DNA of 64,000 nucleotides from Prevotella sp. (GTDB lineage Bacteria; Bacteroidota; Bacteroidia; Bacteroidales; Bacteroidaceae): NCBI GenBank assembly GCA_017475265.1, contig JAFVFY010000069.1, positions 62,001 to 126,000 of the forward strand, read 5' to 3'. Shown piece by piece: positions 34,561 to 42,827 of this stretch (position 1 is its first letter; each line of letters starts with the position of its first letter). The notes under the pieces were generated by a model. It saw only the letters and a program-made list of their open reading frames with translations, ran no database searches and was not told where the DNA came from. The position numbers and the translations under genes were made by a program.

Positions 34561-35943
34561 TCAGACTGTTTCGTCGAGGCGGTTACCCCAGAGGAATTCT
34601 TTTGTTTCGCGTGCCGCCACGCCGTTGAGCAGCAACAGGGCCACGAGGTTGGGAATGGCCATTAGTGCGTTCATGCAGTCGGCGATGTTCCAGATGACAT
34701 CGAGGTTGATGATGCTGCCGAAGAAGAGGGCAACGATGTAGAGGATGCGGTAGAAACGCGAATGGTATACCTCCTTTACCTCCTCATCTCCTTTACCTCC
34801 TTTTACTTCCAGATAGTTCACCGCGCTCTCGCCATAGTAGCTCCATCCCAGGATGGTAGAGAAGGCGAAGGTCAGTATGCCGAAGGTGAGCAGCGGCGCG
34901 CCGATATATGGAATCTTCGAGAAGGCCACCTTTGTGAGTGCTCCACCGTCTGTGTAGCTGATGTCGGGGTAGGCCATGATACTGCTCACGAGGACTATGC
35001 CCGTCAGGGCGCAGATGATGACGGTGTCCCAGAAGGTTCCGGTGCTGCTTACCAGCGCCTGACGCACAGGGTTGCGTGTCTGGGCCGCAGCTGCCACGAT
35101 AGGTGCCGAACCCATTCCACTCTCATTGGAGAACAGACCCCGTGCAATGCCAAAACGCATGGCCATCATTACCGTGGCTCCCACAAAGCCGCCGCCCGCC
35201 GCCGAGGGATTGAAGGCTGAGACGACGATGAGTTTCACGGCCGGCCACACATAGCTTCCGTTCATCACGAGGATGACTATACAGCCCACAACGTAGAGCA
35301 CGGCCATGAATGGTACCAGCACGGTGCATACGCGGGCGATGCTCTTCACTCCGCCGAGGATGACCGCTGCGGCCAGCAGGCTCACTGCCAGACCCACCAA
35401 CCATGTTGGCAGACCGAAGGTCTCGTTGGCCAGCAGGGCGATGCTGTTTGCCTGTACCGTGCAGCCGATGCCGAAGGAGGCCAGGGCCGTGAACACGGCG
35501 AAGAGTACTGCCAGCCACTTCATGTTCAGTCCGCGCTCCAGGGCGTACATCGGTCCGCCGTAGGTGTGGCCGTCGCTGCCCTTGACGCGGTATTTCACCG
35601 CCAGCAAACCTTCGGCATATTTCGTCGCCATACCGAAGATACCCGTCAGCCAGCACCACAGCACCGCTCCCGGCCCGCCCAGAGCCACCGCCGTTGCCAC
35701 GCCCACGATGTTGCCCGTGCCGATGGTCGCTGCCAAAGCCGTGGCCAACGCACCGAACTGGCTGACATCGCCTTCGGCTCCAGGGTCTTTCTTCACTGAC
35801 ATGCGTATGCCCGTCAGCAACCGACGTTGTGGTACGCCAAGCCTGAATGTCAGAAACACGTGCGTGCCCAGCAGCAGCACTATCATCGGCCAGCCCCAGA
35901 GAAAGGAACTGAGCAGGGTGAAGAAATCATTGATTGCATCCAT
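34561..35943 (-). CDS. Alanine/glycine:cation symporter (AGCS family)
   Basis: A 460-residue sodium:amino-acid symporter with 10-11 membrane helices. AGCS signatures include FGALATALAATIGTGNIVGV, GGPGAVLWCWLTGIFGMATKYAEGLLAV, FNPSAAGGGFVGATVMMAMRFG and GMGSAPIVAAAAQTRNPVRQ. MDAINDFFTLLSSFLWGWP is the natural start. A 9-11-nt repeat run (34765-34812) encodes EVKGGKGDEEVKEVYHSRF, a charged loop before the last helices. Upstream, a divergent promoter region of about 100 bp is shared with the ATP-grasp-like gene. Confidence 0.92.
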   Translation of the reverse strand: MDAINDFFTLLSSFLWGWPMIVLLLGTHVFLTFRLGVPQRRLLTGIRMSVKKDPGAEGDVSQFGALATALAATIGTGNIVGVATAVALGGPGAVLWCWLTGIFGMATKYAEGLLAVKYRVKGSDGHTYGGPMYALERGLNMKWLAVLFAVFTALASFGIGCTVQANSIALLANETFGLPTWLVGLAVSLLAAAVILGGVKSIARVCTVLVPFMAVLYVVGCIVILVMNGSYVWPAVKLIVVSAFNPSAAGGGFVGATVMMAMRFGIARGLFSNESGMGSAPIVAAAAQTRNPVRQALVSSTGTFWDTVIICALTGIVLVSSIMAYPDISYTDGGALTKVAFSKIPYIGAPLLTFGILTFAFSTILGWSYYGESAVNYLEVKGGKGDEEVKEVYHSRFYRILYIVALFFGSIINLDVIWNIADCMNALMAIPNLVALLLLNGVAARETKEFLWGNRLDETV

Positions 35944-36009
35944 TTGCGTTCGCGTTTTGCGCGGCAAAGGTAACAATTTTATTTGTAACCACGAAAAAAA
36001 AGCGGCAGA

Positions 36010-36041
36010 TTTGGCCGTTACGTATAATTTATGTACCTTTG
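36010..36041 (+). promoter_or_regulatory. Promoter of the ATP-grasp-like gene
   Basis: TTTG (36010-36013), 20 nt, TACCTTTG (36034-36041). The ATG at 36051 is only 9 nt after the box, so the message would be nearly leaderless. Confidence 0.7.
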
Positions 36042-36050
36042 CCACTCGAA

Positions 36051-37283
36051 ATGACATTACACGTATTCAACCCTGAGCATGACATCGCGTTGGCTTCTGG
36101 CTTGGTGAACTTTACGGCTCCCCATGCCGGTCGCCAGTTGCGACACGACCTGGGCTTCCTACCTGCATTGTGGGCAGAGCCGGACGACAGCGTCCTTGTG
36201 GAGGATGCTGAGTTGGCCATCACTTCGTTACAACGGCTTGCCGTGGCGGCGAAGAAATACCTGGGTGTGACGGTGGGTAGTGAGGCGGTTTTGCATACGG
36301 GGAAGAGGCAGCTGACGGGTGTCAGCGTCGTGGCTCCGTGGGGATGGGATGCAGCCCTGCGTGGCCGACTGAGGAGGATGGGCATTGATGACGAGCTGCT
36401 ACCTTCCGATGAACAGCTGAGCCAGATTCGTGAGCTGTCACACCGGCGTGTGGCAGCAAGGTTGCTGGGGAATCTGATGCAAATGAAGGAGTTAAAGGAG
36501 TTAAAGAAGGCTACTGAGTGTCGCTCCATCAGCGAGGTGGAGGAAGTCTTGGCACGCTATCCACGCGCTGTGATGAAAGCACCGTGGTCGTCGAGCGGAC
36601 GGGGACTGCGGTTTGTTGGTTCCCAGAATGTCAGCGGCGATGGACAATCCCTGCTAACGCCTGCCTTGGAAGGATGGGTGCGGGGCGTGCTGGAGCGACA
36701 GGGTAGTGTGATGGTTGAGCCTTATTATAATAAGGTAAAGGACTTCGGAATGGAGTTTGAGGCTTGCGCCGATGGCAGCATCAAGTATTGTGGCCTGTCG
36801 CTCTTCCATACCGCCAACGGGGCGTACACGGGAAATATCGTGGCCACGGAACAGTGGAAGCGAGAGGCGATGAGTAGATTCCTGAGACCTGACGTCCTTG
36901 ATGAGGTGAGGGAAAACATCTGCCACCATCTTGCAGACATACTGCAAGGCCAATACCAAGGGCCACTGGGCGTGGACATGATGGTGGTAAACAATAAACA
37001 ATATACAATAACCAATAAACAATATACAATAACCAATAAACAATATACAATAACCAATAAACAATATACAATAAACAATAAACAAGAAGGGTTCCTACTG
37101 CACCCCTGCGTGGAGATTAACCTGCGGCGCACCATGGGACATGTTGCTCTGGCACTCTCGCCCGAGGACGATGACCTTGTGGGCGTGATGCGCATAACGT
37201 ATGCCAACGGGTGCTACAGGCTAAGCCTGGGTGGAGAGCTTAGTTTACATTATTCAGGGCAATATGGTAAAACAACGGATTAA
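36051..37283 (+). CDS. ATP-grasp-like protein of unknown substrate
   Basis: A 410-residue cytosolic protein. MTLHVFNPEHDIALASGL opens a Bacteroidota-conserved domain. VMKAPWSSSGRGLRFV (Gly-rich loop), VMVEPYYNKVKDFGMEFE and HPCVEINLRRTMGHVAL match the order of ATP-grasp nucleotide-binding and metal-binding elements. No substrate can be named. Two repeat runs lie inside: AGGAGTTAA units (36484-36507, KELKELKK) and CAATANN heptamers with a 21-nt super-period (36994-37086), encoding NKQYTIT four times within a metal-binding-domain loop between GVDMMVV and HPCVEINL. Confidence 0.7.
   Translation: MTLHVFNPEHDIALASGLVNFTAPHAGRQLRHDLGFLPALWAEPDDSVLVEDAELAITSLQRLAVAAKKYLGVTVGSEAVLHTGKRQLTGVSVVAPWGWDAALRGRLRRMGIDDELLPSDEQLSQIRELSHRRVAARLLGNLMQMKELKELKKATECRSISEVEEVLARYPRAVMKAPWSSSGRGLRFVGSQNVSGDGQSLLTPALEGWVRGVLERQGSVMVEPYYNKVKDFGMEFEACADGSIKYCGLSLFHTANGAYTGNIVATEQWKREAMSRFLRPDVLDEVRENICHHLADILQGQYQGPLGVDMMVVNNKQYTITNKQYTITNKQYTITNKQYTINNKQEGFLLHPCVEINLRRTMGHVALALSPEDDDLVGVMRITYANGCYRLSLGGELSLHYSGQYGKTTD
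36994..37086. repeat. CAATANN heptamers, 21-nt super-repeat, in the ATP-grasp-like gene
   Basis: Three heptamers (CAATATA, CAATAAC, CAATAAA) make a 21-nt unit repeated about four times. Each unit is exactly seven codons (NKQYTIT), so unit gain or loss keeps the frame. Confidence 0.92.
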
Positions 37284-37415
37284 AACTGATTTCACGGATT
37301 TTCACGGATTTTTTTATTATCTCCCCATCGAATCTGGAAGTAATCTGTGAAATCAATTATAATCTGTATAATCCGTAAAATCCGTTGTTGAAAAGAAAAT
37401 GAATAATCCAAGTTA
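37271..37415. repeat. Dispersed 145-bp intergenic repeat, copy 3 (inverted)
   Basis: AACAACGGATTAAAACTGAT through AATCCGTAAAATCCGTTGTT and AATAATCCAAG: the reverse of copies 1, 2 and 4. It lies between the ATP-grasp-like and nucleotidase-like genes. Confidence 0.88.
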
Positions 37416-37435
37416 GAGTTGAGAGTTCCTAAATC

Positions 37436-38887
37436 ATGAGAACGAAGATTATATGCCTGTTTCTTCTCCTGACCATCGTTATTCATGGTCAGGGTCGGGG
37501 GGATTGCAAATCTCCTCAAACAGTGCACATCCTTGCCGTGAACGACATGCATGCCGCTTTGGAGAACATGCCACGGCTGGCGGCCATTGCCGACAGTCTT
37601 CGTGAGCTGTACCCCTCGCTGCTAGTCCTTTCGGCGGGCGACAACCGTACAGGCAACCCGTTCAACGATATGTACAAGCCCTCGGGCTACCCCATGGTGG
37701 CGTTGATGAACCAGATTGGGTTCAACGCCTCTGTAGTGGGAAACCATGATTTCGACATGAAGTCGCTGCCGAGAACCATTGGAGAGAGCAACTTCCGCTA
37801 TCTTTGCGCCAACGTGGGTAGCGGAGAGGCACGGACGGACACCATGCCTCCCCTGCGTGTCCTTCCTTACCAGGTGTTCGACGTGGAGGGCGTGCGTGTG
37901 GGCATCATCGGCATCATAGAGGTGAACCCTCAGAAAGGCCATCCCGACACCCACCCCGACAACATCACAGGCTTGACTTTCGACGCCCCCTTGGAGACGG
38001 TGAAGCGCTATGAGTGGCTGAGTCACCAGTGTGACGCCACCATCCTTCTCTCCCACGACGGCTACCGTAACGACACGTTGACGGCGCACGCCTGTCCCTG
38101 GCTAGACCTCATCATCGGCGGGCACACACACAAGCAACTGACCGGTGACGGACGCATCAACGGAACTCTGATAACCCAGAACTCGAACAAGCTTAGGCGG
38201 GCGACGCACATAACGCTCACTGTGGACAGCGGACGCGTCTGCGACTCGAAGGCAGAGTATATCGACGTGAGGAAGTTCAAGCGTGAGAATGCTCTTGTGG
38301 CTGCTATGGTGCAGTTCTTCAGCGACAACCCTGATTTCCAGCGTGTGCTGGCACAGGCATCAACGCCCTTTGAAGACATCTATGAAATGGGGTGCATGGT
38401 GTGCGATGCCATCATGCATGGCACGGGGGCTGAAATGGCGCTGCAAAACTATCGTGGAGTAAGAAAGGATTTTTTGCCCGTCGGCGATATCACCGTGAAA
38501 GACGTGCTCACCATCGACCCCTTCGGCAATGCTGCCTACGTGCTCACGCTGACTGGCGAGGAGTTGTTCCAGCTGGTGAAGCAATACAGCCGCATGGAGG
38601 TGGCGCACTTCCCTCATCTGGGTGGACTACGTGCCGTGGTCAAGTTGGACAAGAACGACCCTCAGAAGATTACCAGCTTCGACCTGCGTACTGCCGACGG
38701 CAAGCGCCTGAACAAAAAACACATTTATCACGTGGCGACAAATGCCTACGTGGCAGCGGCATGCAGGCACTACAGTATTACCAACATAGAGCGTCTCAAC
38801 CGGGAGACCGCCGACATGATTATGAAGTTCCTGGAAGGGCAGGGCACCGTGAGCTATCAGGGGGTGAAACGTATTGAGTTCCGATAA
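37436..38887 (+). CDS. Periplasmic 5'-nucleotidase/UshA-like metallophosphoesterase
   Basis: A 483-residue exported protein (signal KIICLFLLLTIVIHG). The metallophosphatase domain has ILAVNDMHAALENM (the usual D.H site), VLSAGDNRTGNPFND, SVVGNHDFDMK, LLSHDGYRND and IIGGHTH. The C-terminal 5'-nucleotidase domain has NYRGVRKDFLPVGDITVKDV and YVLTLTGEELFQLVKQY. It would release phosphate from nucleotides in the periplasm. A family E palindrome (37497-37517) falls between the signal peptide and the first strand, encoding GRGDCKSPQ. Confidence 0.9.
   Translation: MRTKIICLFLLLTIVIHGQGRGDCKSPQTVHILAVNDMHAALENMPRLAAIADSLRELYPSLLVLSAGDNRTGNPFNDMYKPSGYPMVALMNQIGFNASVVGNHDFDMKSLPRTIGESNFRYLCANVGSGEARTDTMPPLRVLPYQVFDVEGVRVGIIGIIEVNPQKGHPDTHPDNITGLTFDAPLETVKRYEWLSHQCDATILLSHDGYRNDTLTAHACPWLDLIIGGHTHKQLTGDGRINGTLITQNSNKLRRATHITLTVDSGRVCDSKAEYIDVRKFKRENALVAAMVQFFSDNPDFQRVLAQASTPFEDIYEMGCMVCDAIMHGTGAEMALQNYRGVRKDFLPVGDITVKDVLTIDPFGNAAYVLTLTGEELFQLVKQYSRMEVAHFPHLGGLRAVVKLDKNDPQKITSFDLRTADGKRLNKKHIYHVATNAYVAAACRHYSITNIERLNRETADMIMKFLEGQGTVSYQGVKRIEFR
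37497..37517. repeat. Family E palindrome after the nucleotidase signal peptide
   Basis: GGGGGATTGCAAATCTCC, in frame as GDCKSPQ. The M56 gene at 55314 yields GDSKSPQT from a related unit, so two unrelated exported proteins share this peptide. Confidence 0.75.
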
Positions 38888-39022
38888 GTTTTTCAACAAC
38901 GGATTTTACGGATTACACGGATTAAACAGATTATAATGGATTTCACGGATTTCTTTCGGATTTGATGGTGAGATAATAAATAATCCGTGAAAATCCGTGA
39001 AATCAGTTTTAATCCGTTGTTT
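38888..39022. repeat. Dispersed 145-bp intergenic repeat, copy 4
   Basis: Same orientation as copies 1 and 2; it fills the gap between the convergent nucleotidase-like and DUF3737 genes. It lacks the CTTGGATTATTCAT lead, so the unit proper may start at TTTCAACAACGG. Confidence 0.88.
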
Positions 39023-39037
39023 TTCTATAAATGTAGG

Positions 39038-39886
39038 CTAAGATTGTGTAACTTGAATCTCGCAGTTAGCGGGCTGGCGCACGTTCTCGTCGATGGTAAT
39101 GGAGCCGATACTGTCGGCAATGATATGCCCGCTAGTGGGATTCTTGATGTTTTCTATATGTCCGCGAATGTCGGCATGCACGTCGCTGTACTCGAAGACC
39201 CGGTCACAGGCCTTGTCGAAGGTGCAGTTCTCCAACACCACGTGGTCGGCATAGCAGAGCAGTTGCTCGCCCGCAAGGTGACAGTTCACCAGCCTTACGT
39301 TCTTTGAGTGCCATGCCAGGTACTCACCGTCGAGGATGCTGTTGCAGATGGTCACGTTCTCGCACTCCCAGAAGGAGTCTTTCGTCACGATGTGCGCCTG
39401 GTTGATTTCCACATTCTTACAATACTGGAACACGTACTTGGAGTCGCTCTTCAGGTGGTCGATGCGTACGTTCTCGCAGAACATGAAGGGATAGGTGCCG
39501 TCGTGCAGCTCCAGGTTCGTGGCCTTGATGTCCTTGCAGCGCCAGAAGGTCTCGTCGGCATCGTTGATGATCACGTTCTCCAGCTTCAGGTGTTCCATCT
39601 CGCGGAACATCTTCGGAGCGTCTATGCGTGTGTCGCGCATCACGAGGTGGTCGGAATACCAGAGGGCCGACCGTGCCCCTGCATCGAACTGACAGCGCTC
39701 CACAAGGAAACCGTGGACATGCCACAGCGGGTACTTCCCCCAGAAGTGACAGTCCACGACGTCAATGTCGGAACATTCCTTGATGGCACTCTCCCCCTCG
39801 CCAATGGTCACATGCTCCAGCCGCAGGTGGTGGCTCTCGAAGAGCGGACGCTCTCCCTCAAAATGCTGGTTCCTGATAATCTGCAT
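39038..39886 (-). CDS. DUF3737-like beta-helix protein
   Basis: A 282-residue cytosolic protein with repeated short strands (CSDIDVVDCHFWGKYPLW, FWRCKDIKATNLELH, FQYCKNVEINQAHIVT, WECENVTICNSILDGE), as in the DUF3737 family, predicted to be a right-handed beta-helix. No enzymatic function is known to me. MQIIRNQHFEGERPLF is the usual start, and the promoter at 39905-39936 excludes the longer frame. No inserted repeats. Confidence 0.82.
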   Translation of the reverse strand: MQIIRNQHFEGERPLFESHHLRLEHVTIGEGESAIKECSDIDVVDCHFWGKYPLWHVHGFLVERCQFDAGARSALWYSDHLVMRDTRIDAPKMFREMEHLKLENVIINDADETFWRCKDIKATNLELHDGTYPFMFCENVRIDHLKSDSKYVFQYCKNVEINQAHIVTKDSFWECENVTICNSILDGEYLAWHSKNVRLVNCHLAGEQLLCYADHVVLENCTFDKACDRVFEYSDVHADIRGHIENIKNPTSGHIIADSIGSITIDENVRQPANCEIQVTQS

Positions 39887-39904
39887 ATTTTCTCTGTTGT
39901 CGGG

Positions 39905-39936
39905 CAAAGGTACGCATTTTCCATCAAACAGCCAAA
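39905..39936 (-). promoter_or_regulatory. Promoter of the DUF3737 gene
   Basis: Minus-strand TTTG (39933-39936), 20 nt, TACCTTTG (39905-39912). It is divergent from the M16 protease promoter at 39951-39982. Confidence 0.7.
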
Positions 39937-39950
39937 TTTTTACCTTATTA

Positions 39951-39982
39951 TTTGGTGGAATCGGAAATAGTGACTACCTTTG
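39951..39982 (+). promoter_or_regulatory. Promoter of the M16 protease gene
   Basis: TTTG (39951-39954), 20 nt, TACCTTTG (39975-39982); the ATG at 40017 is 35 nt downstream. Confidence 0.72.
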
Positions 39983-40016
39983 CGCGAAATTTTTGACAAA
40001 TCAAACAATAATCAAC

Positions 40017-42827
40017 ATGAAAAGATTCTTTCTCGCCTCCGTCGGCTTGCTCTTTGCGCTGATGGACACGGTGGCCCAGGAGTTGCCACCCATTCCCGTT
40101 GACCCCGAGGTACGTATCGGAAAACTTGACAACGGACTCACCTATTACATTCGTCACAACGAGTTTCCTGAGAAGGTGGCCAACTTCTACATCGCCCAGC
40201 GCGTAGGCTCCATTCAGGAGGAGGACTCCCAGCGCGGTCTGGCTCACTTCCTGGAGCACATGGCCTTCAACGGCTCTGAGCACTTCAAGGGCAACGGCAT
40301 CATCGACTTCACCCGCACCCTCGGCGTGGAGTTCGGAAGCAACCTCAATGCCTACACCAGCATTGACCAGACCGTCTATCGTGTCTGCGACGTTCCCACG
40401 ACTCGTCAGAGTGCCCTCGACTCCTGTCTGCTCATCATCAAGGACTGGTCTAACGGCCTGTTGCTCGAAGAAGAGGAGATAGTGAAGGAGCGCGACGTGG
40501 TGCACAACGAGTGGCGCATGGGCGAAGGCCCCAGCCAGCGCATGATTACCCGCGACCTGCCACGCATGTACCCTGGCTCGAAGTACGGCGAGCGTATGCC
40601 CATCGGTCTGATGTCGGTCATTGACAGCTTCCGTCCTGAGACCCTGCGTGCCTACTACCACAAGTGGTACCGCCCTGACAACCAGGCCGTCATCGTCGTT
40701 GGCGACATCGACGTAGACCACACCGAGGCAAAGATTAAGGAGCTGTTCGGCGGCATTGTGGTGCCCGCCAATGCTGCCCAGGTGGTGCGCGAAGAGGTGC
40801 CCGATAACGAGGAGGCCATCTACATCTTCGACAAGGACAAGGAGATGCCCATGAACCAGATTATCATGTTCATGAAGCACGACACCACCACGCCCGAGGA
40901 GAAAGGTTCGATGGCTTATCTCATCGAGGTCTACCTGAAGAGCGTCATTGGCGAGATGTTCAACGCCCGTCTGCAGGAGATGACCCAGGAGGAGAGCTGC
41001 CCCTTCCTCCAGGCGATGGCCGACGACGACAACTATCTGCTGGCCCGCACGAAGGATGCCTTCCAGATGATAGGCATACCCAAGGAGGGCAAGGATCTGG
41101 AGACCATCACCGCCCTGGTGGTGGAGTGCCGCCGTGCCCTGCAGTTCGGCTTCACCGCTACGGAGTACGACCGTGCCAAGGCTGAGTTCCTCGCCGGCAT
41201 CGAGAAGTCCTATACCAACCGCGACAAGCGCCGCAACGACGAGTTCGGCGACGAATACCGCGACCACTACCTGAACAACGAGCCTATCCCATCCATCGAG
41301 ACACTCTATCAGATTATGCAGCAGCTTGTGCCCAACATCCCCGTGGAGGTGGTCAACCAGGTGCTGCCCCAGCTCATCAGCGCCGACGAGAAGAACCTGG
41401 TCATCATCGACTGGGCACGTGAGGCCGAGGGTCTGACCTATCCCACCGAGGCCGACATGAAGGCCGCCGTGGAGAAAGCCCGTCAGGAGCAGATAGAGGG
41501 CTATGTGGACAACGTCAAGGACGAGCCGCTGATGGCCCAGCTGCCCACCCCTGGCAAGATTACGGGCGAGACAGCTAACGACGTGCTGGGCTACAAGGAG
41601 CTGAAGCTCTCTAACGGTGCCACCGTCATCCTGAAGCAGACTGACTTCAAGAACGACGAGGTGCGCCTACAGGCATGGTCCATGGGTGGCGAGAGTCTCT
41701 ACGATGCCCAGGATTACGCCAACCTGAAAATCTTTGATCAGGTCATCGGCATGAGCGGCATCGGAAACTTCTCTAGCAACGAGCTGCAGAAAGCCCTCGC
41801 CGGCAAGAAGTGCAACTCCGACGCCACGATGGGTCAGACACGCCAGTATGTCACTGCTCATTCAACGCCGAAGGATCTCGAGACGATGTTCCAGATGATG
41901 TACCTCTACTTCACAGCCATCAACAAGGACGAGAAGCAGTACCAGAACCTGATGACCCTGCTCGAGCAACAGCTGAAGAACAAGAACCTCAACCCGCAGG
42001 CCGTCTACAGCGACTCGCTTGCCAACACCCTTTACCAGCACAACCCACGCTTCGCCAATATCCAGGTGGAAGACCTGCCCAACGTGAGCTACGACCGCAT
42101 CCTGGAGATTGCCCGCGAGCGTTACAAGAACGCCGGACAGTTCACCTTCGTCATCGTCGGCAACTTCGACGAGCAGACCCTGCGGCCCATGATTGAGCAG
42201 TACATCGCAGCACTGCCCGCCACAGGCGAGAAGCCTGAGACGTTCCGCGAGATTCGCACCTTCGCCACTGGCTTGGTGACCAATAACTTCACCGTGAAGA
42301 CCGAGAGTCCCAACGCCATGTCCTACGAGATATGGTCGGCTCCGATGGACTATTCCTTGGAAACCAACGTAAAGCTCGACGCACTGGGACAGGCTCTCTC
42401 GCAAATCTACCTCGCCACCATCCGTGAGGAGGAGAGCGCCGCCTACACCTGTGGCTCACAGGGAGCCTTCGACTTGAGCAGTAAGCAACCCCTCGCCCGA
42501 CTCTTCGCCGTCAGCCAGGGCAATCCTGAGAAGAACGCCCGCGCCGTGGAGCTGCTGCTCGAGGGCATGAACAACTGCGCTGAGAAATTCGATGCCGACG
42601 TACTGGACAAGGTGAAGGCCTACATGCTCAAGCAGGCCGACGAGGATGCCAAGAACAACGGCCACTGGGTGAACATCATCACCGCCTGGAAAGACTATGC
42701 CATCGACATGCAGACGGACTACAAGAAGACCGTTGAGGCACTCACCGTGGAGTCGATGCAGGAGTTCACCAAACAGCTCCTCGCCGCTGGAAACCGCATC
42801 GAGGTCATTATGATGCCGGAGAAGTAA
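40017..42827 (+). CDS. Exported M16 zinc metalloprotease (pitrilysin/insulinase family)
   Basis: A 936-residue protein with a signal peptide (FFLASVGLLFALMDTVA) and two M16 halves. The active N-half has the inverted zinc motif GLAHFLEHMAFNG (HxxEH), the downstream Glu region LLEEEEIVKERDVVHNEWRM, and RPDNQAVIVVGDIDVD. The C-half (ELKLSNGATVILKQTDFKND, GTGNFS-like GMSGIGNFSSNELQ) lacks the zinc site, as usual. Such proteins degrade peptides in the periplasm. The 3' end overlaps the convergent PatB-like gene by 20 nt. No inserted repeats. Confidence 0.94.
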   Translation: MKRFFLASVGLLFALMDTVAQELPPIPVDPEVRIGKLDNGLTYYIRHNEFPEKVANFYIAQRVGSIQEEDSQRGLAHFLEHMAFNGSEHFKGNGIIDFTRTLGVEFGSNLNAYTSIDQTVYRVCDVPTTRQSALDSCLLIIKDWSNGLLLEEEEIVKERDVVHNEWRMGEGPSQRMITRDLPRMYPGSKYGERMPIGLMSVIDSFRPETLRAYYHKWYRPDNQAVIVVGDIDVDHTEAKIKELFGGIVVPANAAQVVREEVPDNEEAIYIFDKDKEMPMNQIIMFMKHDTTTPEEKGSMAYLIEVYLKSVIGEMFNARLQEMTQEESCPFLQAMADDDNYLLARTKDAFQMIGIPKEGKDLETITALVVECRRALQFGFTATEYDRAKAEFLAGIEKSYTNRDKRRNDEFGDEYRDHYLNNEPIPSIETLYQIMQQLVPNIPVEVVNQVLPQLISADEKNLVIIDWAREAEGLTYPTEADMKAAVEKARQEQIEGYVDNVKDEPLMAQLPTPGKITGETANDVLGYKELKLSNGATVILKQTDFKNDEVRLQAWSMGGESLYDAQDYANLKIFDQVIGMSGIGNFSSNELQKALAGKKCNSDATMGQTRQYVTAHSTPKDLETMFQMMYLYFTAINKDEKQYQNLMTLLEQQLKNKNLNPQAVYSDSLANTLYQHNPRFANIQVEDLPNVSYDRILEIARERYKNAGQFTFVIVGNFDEQTLRPMIEQYIAALPATGEKPETFREIRTFATGLVTNNFTVKTESPNAMSYEIWSAPMDYSLETNVKLDALGQALSQIYLATIREEESAAYTCGSQGAFDLSSKQPLARLFAVSQGNPEKNARAVELLLEGMNNCAEKFDADVLDKVKAYMLKQADEDAKNNGHWVNIITAWKDYAIDMQTDYKKTVEALTVESMQEFTKQLLAAGNRIEVIMMPEK

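Noticed and set aside
36994-37086. Tandem repeat resembling a CRISPR or minisatellite outside a gene
   Set aside because: It lies within an intact frame, has no variable spacers, and consists of 7-nt units.
39948-41267. 439-codon frame opposite the M16 protease
   Set aside because: Antisense shadow of a GC-rich gene, with no motif or start signal.
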